The notes under the pieces: model-generated
Seen by the model: the letters and a program-made list of their open reading frames with translations, nothing else
What the model was told of the DNA's origin: nothing
Database searches by the model: none
Part shown: positions 58,129-64,000 of the stretch, piece by piece
How the letters are laid out: each line of letters starts with the position of its first letter
Position numbering within the stretch: position 1 is the first letter of the stretch
DNA from: Telmatactis stephensoni
Taxonomy: Eukaryota; Cnidaria; Anthozoa; Actiniaria; Isophelliidae
NCBI GenBank assembly: GCA_029948255.1
Contig: JALIZF010001608.1
Location: 1-64,000 of the forward strand
Direction of reading: 5' to 3'
Length of the DNA stretch: 64,000 nucleotides
Made by a program: the position numbers and the translations under genes

Positions 58129-58708
58129 TTCACTTTCTTACTCCAAAACAAAGCTTATTCTTCTTCTTCTTTTTTTTTTCTTCTTCTTTATTTTTGAGTT
58201 GTTGCTGTTGTTGTTATAATTGTTGCACAGTACGCAATGCCGAAAGTTTGCTCTCTCTGAGTGTGTGGGTCTTTGCTCGATCCTTAGCTTTCTGGCGGCG
58301 CAATTGGAATATTAAGTTGTTTACAACATTTCGACGAGGTATTCTCTAGGGACAGATCGACCAATGGGTACAATTCTATAACTACGTGTTTTATGTATGC
58401 AATCCTTGATGAAGGCGCTATGTGTCTAGGACGTAGCAACAGTAACTATGGACCTGTTAAAACATTTTTATTAGGAATTAGCAATTACACACTGAGTTAT
58501 CAGAATATTTGTTACTAAACTAATATTTTCACGATATACCAATATCTATAAAGGTAAATTCTACAAGAACTGAACTTTAAGTGCTTGCAGATGATGAATG
58601 TTCATAGCTAGTTTTCGGCCTCGGAAAACTGGCCTTCATGCTTTTTAAAACATTTAAAAACAAGCTAACGTCTATCCATTTCGTTGGATATGTAATGTTT
58701 TTAGACTA

Positions 58709-58851
58709 GAGTACAAACACTAAAAGTGTGCAGTACTTTGTACTATTTAGTACTATAAATAGCACTAATTAAAGAATAGAAAACAATAGAATTTGCATAA
58801 TTTAGCACTATTTAGTACTATTTATGTTGCACACTTTTAGTGTTTGTACTC
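58709..58851. mobile_element. 143-bp MITE in unit 4
   Basis: Same element, same position in the unit and same TA flanks as in unit 3. Confidence 0.92.
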
Positions 58852-59401
58852 TATTAAAATAGTTTACAGCCTGTAGTATTTATTGCATTCACACCGCTGG
58901 ATAATAATAATTCACAAAATACGAAAACTATTTAGTGTATTGTCTGAGATAAATTTGGCTCCTTATATTTACATTAATATAACATCTTCAATGTTAGTAA
59001 GTAGTCAGTTTTGTAATGATGCCAATATGGTTCACATGTGCATCTGGTTAATCATGACCACTTGAGCTAGGGATGCGTTCCTTGATGGCGAATTTTCAGG
59101 CTTTCTTCGGCTTAAGGACAGGGAAACGTTACGTAACACTATGTACGCGTACACGTGAGGGCTTTATTGAAGAAAAGTTCTGTTAACCGGCTGGTAGCTT
59201 GCAAATCGGTAGTCTGCCTGATTCCGTGCGTCTTTTTAACCCCGCTTCAGTGGAAACGGTCAATAATTGAAAACGCGGGACCTGAGTCTCGTGATCGAAC
59301 TCACATGAGCAGACATATATACAATATACATACAATGTATATATGATATATATATCGATTAAGTTTAAATAGATATAAATGTCTATTTAATCTTCAAGTA
59401 G

Positions 59402-59713
59402 TTACTGGATCTTCACACCTTCAGATTCGTCTTCGTCTTCTTCATAGATGACACCAACAGACTCTGAAGACGATTTAGTACTCATGGAATCACATGAACT
59501 GCCTAGCCTCGAATGGAGAAGCTTAGCAAAGCTGTTCATACTGTCCATACTAATAAAATCCTTGATGTTTTCAACAGACTTAGCATGCTCCTTGGACGTA
59601 GGGATATCAATATGGGTTATCGTAAAGCTTCCGAAATCCTGATTCTTCTTTGACGTTCTCACTTTTTCAAATGAGCTACTTCGAGGGCGACCAACTTCTA
59701 AGAGTGTAGACAT
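59402..59713 (-). CDS. 103-aa unknown protein, array unit 4, intact
   Basis: Same family, closest to unit 1 (shares LLEVG, FEKVR and VENIKD). It has its own change in the basic patch (SKEHAKS where others have SKKRAKS), which would remove the basic kinase-like motif. Full length, no disruption. Confidence 0.65.
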   Translation of the reverse strand: MSTLLEVGRPRSSSFEKVRTSKKNQDFGSFTITHIDIPTSKEHAKSVENIKDFISMDSMNSFAKLLHSRLGSSCDSMSTKSSSESVGVIYEEDEDESEGVKIQ

Positions 59714-60276
59714 TTCACTTTCTTACTCCAAAACAAAGCTTATTCTTTGTTTTTAACTTTATTTTTGAGTTGTTGCTGTTGTTGTTATAATTGTTGCACA
59801 GTACGCAATGCCGAAAGTTTGCTCTCTCTGAGTGTGTGAGTCTTTGCTCGATCCTTAGCTTTCTGGTGCAATTGGAATATTAAGTTGTTTACAACATTTC
59901 GACGAGGTATTCTCTAGGGACAGATCGACCAATGGGTACAATTCAATAACTACGTGTTTTATGTATGCAATCCTTGATGAAGGCGCTATGTGTCTAGGAC
60001 GTAGCAACAGTAACTATGGACCTGTTAAAACATCTTTATTAGGAATTAGCAATTACACACTGAGTTATCAGAATATTTGTTACTAAACTAATATTTTCAC
60101 GATATACCAATATCTATAAAGGCAAATTCTACAAGAACTGAACTTTAAGTGCTTGCAGATGATGAATGTTCATAGCTAGTTTTCGGCCTCGGAAAACTGG
60201 CCTTCATGCTTTTTAAAACATTTAAAAACAAGCTAACGTCTATCCATTTCGTTGGATATGTAATGTTTTTAGACTA

Positions 60277-60419
60277 GAGTACAAACACTAAAAGTGTGCA
60301 GTACTTTGCACTATTTAGTACTATAAATAGCACTAATTAAAGAATAGAAAACAATAGAATTTGCATAATTTAGCACTATTTAGTACTATTTATGTTGCAC
60401 ACTTTTAGTGTTTGTACTC
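60277..60419. mobile_element. 143-bp MITE in unit 5
   Basis: Same element and location as in units 3 and 4. Confidence 0.92.
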
Positions 60420-60977
60420 TATTAAAATAGTTTAAAACCTGTAATAGTTATTGCATTCACACCGCTGGATAATAATAATCCACAAAATACGAAAACTATT
60501 TAGTGCATTGTCTGAGATAAATTTGGCTCCTTATATTTACTCTAAATTCTACATTAATATAACATCTTCAATATTAGTCAGTCAGTTTTGTAATGATGCC
60601 AATGGTTCACGTGCATCTGGTTAATCATGACCACTCGAGCTAGGGATACGTTCCTTGATGGCGAATTTTCAGGCTTTCTTCGGCTTACGGACAGGGAAAC
60701 GTTACGTAACACTATGTACGCGTACACGTGAGGGCTTTATTGAAGAAAAGTTCTGTTAACCGGCTGGTAGCTTGCAAATTGGTAGTCTGCCTGATTCCGT
60801 GCGTCTTTTTAACCCCGCTTCAGTGGAAACGGTCAACGGCAATTGAAAACGCGGGACCTGAGTCTCGTGATCGAACTCACGTGAGCAGACATATATACTA
60901 TATACATACAATGTATATATGATATATATATCGATTCAGTTTAAATAAATATAAATGTCTATTTAATCTTCAAGTAG

Positions 60978-61289
60978 TTACTGGATCTTCACACCTTCAG
61001 ATTCGTCTTCGTCTTCTTCATAGATGACACCAACAGACTCTGAAGACGATTTGGCACTCATGGAATCACATGAACTGCCTAGCCTCGAATGGAGAAGCTT
61101 AGCGAAGCTGTTCATACTGTCCATACTAATAAAATCCTTGATGTTGTCAACAGACTTAGCACGCTTTTTGGACGTAGGGATATCAACATGGGTTATCGTA
61201 AAGCTTCCGAAATCCTGATTCTTCTTTGACGTTCTCACTATTTCAAGTGAGCTACTTCGAGGGCGACCAACTTCTCGGAGTGTAGACAT
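60978..61289 (-). CDS. 103-aa unknown protein, array unit 5, intact
   Basis: Same family. Matches the unit 3 protein except for a Thr-to-Ala in the Ser-rich stretch (SMSAKSSS). The unit ends about 220 bp above the ATG with a small inversion at the array edge. Confidence 0.65.
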   Translation of the reverse strand: MSTLREVGRPRSSSLEIVRTSKKNQDFGSFTITHVDIPTSKKRAKSVDNIKDFISMDSMNSFAKLLHSRLGSSCDSMSAKSSSESVGVIYEEDEDESEGVKIQ

Positions 61290-62831
61290 TTCACTTTCTT
61301 ACTCCAAAACAAAGCTTATTCTTTGTTTTTAACTTTATTTTTGAGTTGTTGCTGTTGTTGTTATAATTGTTGCACTGTACGCAATGCCGAAAGTTTGCTC
61401 TCTCTGAGTGTGTGAGTCTTTGCTCGATCCTTAGCTTTCTGGCGCAATTGGAATATTAAGTTGTTTATAACATTTCGACGAGATATTCTCTAGGGACAGA
61501 TCGACCAATGATGCGTACATAAAACACGTAGTTATTGAATTGTTATCCTTGAAGGCATCACTACAATGGAACGTGAACTGATCATTTGACTATTGTTTTG
61601 TCTCAGTGAATCTGGCCAGCCTAGTTGAACAAAAATGACTTTTGACTTTTGACTTTTTATTCCTTTTATTACCTTTATATTACACTATTATACATACAAA
61701 AATATACACATATACAATTAATATAGGTAAACGGTACACAGAATAACTAATAAAAGCAGCTAATCTAGCTGTGTAACGGACATGGACGAAGTTATAAAAA
61801 AATATATAATAAGACAAAAAAACAAAAAGAAGAAGCAAGGAAAAAAAAGAAAGAAAACACCAACTGAAGACTCAGAAAATATAAAAAGAATATGTTTCCA
61901 GTAGCTTAAATTTTAGTTTAGCTTTGAAAGTTTTTTAATAACTTCATCGGCAAGTTTATTCCAAAAAATATCACTGACAGTAAAAGAAACAGCACTGTAC
62001 GACGATGTACATTTGAACCGTTTACATTTGAATAAGGCGAGAAAATATCGAGAAAATAAGGTACATACAAAAACAAATCAGTTACTTTCAAGTCCAAAGC
62101 CTATGGTCGGCTTGACTTATGCGTGCGTCTATTTTGGGAATGGGATTATACCGAGGGATCAAAGGATTGAAATACCAGTTTCAATGTATTAAGAGCAAAG
62201 CCCCCCTCTGAGACGAGAGGTCAGAGTGCGGCATTCTCTGTCGGATCAGCTCCGTTTGAACTTCTTTCCATTCCGTATACTATTAAAACGGAACATTGAT
62301 GGAAAGAAGGGGTAAATTAGCGCACCTGAGACGGAGACCAGCGTTCAGCTGAAGGAACTGCCGACCGGCGCTAAATATTAGTGCTTTATTTTGATCCATC
62401 TACCAAATTCGTAGAAACATGCGTACGTGCACTGCGTGTGTTACACACCATTGCTTTGCTAATACGTTTAATGTATTTTAATACTTTGATCTGTATAATG
62501 CCACTCCCAAAATACAAACGCACGTGTACATACATGAAACCACTCAGTTACGTAACTATTTTGTTTTATACAAAAGCAAACATCATCATCATTTATTAAA
62601 TTTCACAACCACTAAAAATACATTACATAACATTACAATTTAGTCAAAAATAATAATTAATATTCAATGTATCTAATTACGTGAATTTTCCTATATATTA
62701 ATATATATTAATTAATAATGCATTTTTTTTCCATTTTCAGGTTTTTTATAAATGATATATAGAATAGGTATGCACATGCATGTCTATGAACTTTATACTT
62801 GCAGTCATACAGGTGAATATTTCTATGTGTA

Positions 62832-63095
62832 TATACACCTATTTCAAAAAAGGTTGTCACCGCTAAGAGCGATAGGCGATAGGTAATAGGTCATTCCAAG
62901 ACCGCAAAGCACTATTGATTTCTAATTGATTTACATATGAATAGCCAAATATTTGATGGAAGAGTGTAAAGAAAGATTTAGGATGGCTTAATTAAGAAAT
63001 CAATAGTGCTTTGCGGTCTTGGAATGACCTATTACCTATCGCCTATCGCTCTTAGCGCAGTTAGCGGTGACAACCTTTTTTGAAATAGGTGTATA
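62832..63095. mobile_element. 264-bp fold-back element, TATACACCTATTT family, copy 2
   Basis: TATACACCTATTTCAAAAAA at the left is mirrored at the right end. A second inverted block (AGAGCGATAGGCGATAGG through CAATAG) makes nearly the whole element self-complementary. Same termini as 29923-30223, different interior. Confidence 0.85.
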
Positions 63096-63874
63096 CCTAT
63101 GGTTATGCCGGGTTTGTACTTGCGGCACAAGTATAACTGAGTGCAAGCAGGATAAGACGGACTCAAGCACCACTTACACGACAACCATGCATCTTATGGC
63201 ACGGCACCTCTGTTTCTGAGCACTGACGCGGGTCGGCCATCATTTTTGGATGGCTTTTGTAATTATCATCGTGTGAACAGAAATTTTGTTGGTCTGATAG
63301 GGGTATCGTACGCAAAATAATCGGTCGGCGTCTCAAGATTTAGAGGTGCCGGTCCATAAAACGTTTATCACATAGGTGTATTAATGCACAGTATACAATA
63401 CTGAGGGGGTGTCTACATGGCACCAGGATCATCCTAGCAGGTGAATCATCCTACCTGCTTTACATTTACTGCATTCTGTTTGGTACGTACGATGAACCAC
63501 ACTAGCTAGCGATCATAGCGATCGCAGAGATTTTGTTCTATCTCAGAGAATGCAGCGATCATATATGGAAACACTTCGATGGCTACGATCGCTGCGATCA
63601 TTGAACATAGTTCGTAACACTCATATGGAAAGCATGCTTAGAAGTCCGCGCGCTAACCAATTTAAATCAATCTTGTCCCTTTTGAATTTTCAACTTTCAT
63701 TCGTGACATTACTACTGTTTGTATTTTATTTACAAATGTGTAAGTATAGTTTGTAAAACTCATACATGATTTTCAGTTTTAGTACACGAAAGAGTTATAG
63801 TAGCAACTGTACAGAAAGACTAGCTAGTTTACCTGTCATGGTTCCATGCAATCGATATTTGTCACACGTTGTTT

Positions 63875-64000
63875 AATAGAGTGGATTTCGTATGAGTGTG
63901 ACACTGGCCGTGCCGTACCGTGACCGTGTCAGTGCCGTGATATCTATAAAAACATTCGAAATTCCTGCCGTAACTGTGCCGTGACTGTGCGGTGCCGTTT
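63875..64000. mobile_element. GTGACCGTG-type MITE, copy 3, cut by window end
   Basis: GGATTTCGTATGAGTGTGAC, then CCGTGACCGTGTCAGTGCCG, TATCTATAAAA and GAAATTCCTGCCGTAACTGT, in the same order as copy 2 (20995-21148). The right terminus lies beyond the window. Confidence 0.75.

Larger units (their letters stand above)
46787..61510 (-). repeat. Five-unit tandem array carrying a 103-aa gene
   Basis: Units begin at the shared GAAGGCGCTATGTGTCTAGG (or one-base variants) at 46787, 48268, 56821, 58411 and 59979; the last ends near 61510. Unit length is 1.48-1.59 kb once insertions are removed. Each unit contains non-coding sequence, then one minus-strand 103-aa gene. Unit 1 lacks a 143-bp MITE present in units 2-5. 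Unit 2 has two further insertions. Confidence 0.95.
61549..64000. other. Region right of the array, no gene recognised
   Basis: An A-rich stretch (about 61640-61870) beginning with TGACTTTTGACTTTT repeats looks like the tail of a LINE or other retroelement, but no reverse transcriptase is present. Two TIR elements and a GATCGC-rich inverted stretch (about 63505-63600) follow. Confidence 0.4.

Noticed and set aside
61640..61920. LINE insertion
   Set aside because: Only an A-rich, tail-like stretch is visible; without any coding remnant or target duplication the class cannot be supported.

Overview
The window is nuclear DNA from an animal. It is AT-rich, with small exons, GT-AG introns, microsatellites and many short inverted-repeat transposons. 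Gene content (a von Willebrand A-domain protein, a TRPA channel with 16 ankyrin repeats, intronless Tctex1 genes) fits an anthozoan cnidarian, probably a stony coral. The taxon is an inference from style; no diagnostic marker was seen.

Layout. (1) 886-2272, plus strand: the last two exons of a VWA-domain gene whose 5' part lies outside the window. (2) 4258-22494, minus strand: a complete TRPA-type cation channel in 29 coding exons. All splice phases agree and the exons sum to 3450 nt (1149 aa). Its introns carry an octamer satellite, a Mutator-like element with a perfect 9-bp target duplication, large fold-back elements and a tRNA-like sequence. Two or three possible exons upstream (25585-25619, 24630-24705, perhaps 26351-26370) are in phase to splice onto TRPA exon 2 and may be an alternative N-terminus. 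(3) 25.6-30.9 kb: gene-poor, with three large near-perfect fold-back elements side by side and a tRNA-derived SINE. (4) 30903-44218: three intronless genes for divergent Tctex1 (dynein light chain) domain proteins, one plus and two minus, separated by repeat-rich spacers. (5) 46787-61510: a tandem array of five ~1.5-1.6 kb units, each carrying one minus-strand gene for an unrecognised 103-aa Ser-rich protein with an acidic tail. Unit 2 is split inside its coding region by a 6838-bp terminal-inverted-repeat element flanked by a 7-bp duplication. That element contains an 18-copy 69-bp satellite and no visible transposase. (6) 61.5-64 kb: a LINE-like tail and further short elements.

The genes are functionally unrelated neighbours: a secreted or matrix-type VWA protein, a sensory ion channel, dynein-associated proteins and an unknown family. 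The most informative part is the 103-aa array, where nested insertions with empty-site sister copies let the order of events be read from the sequence.
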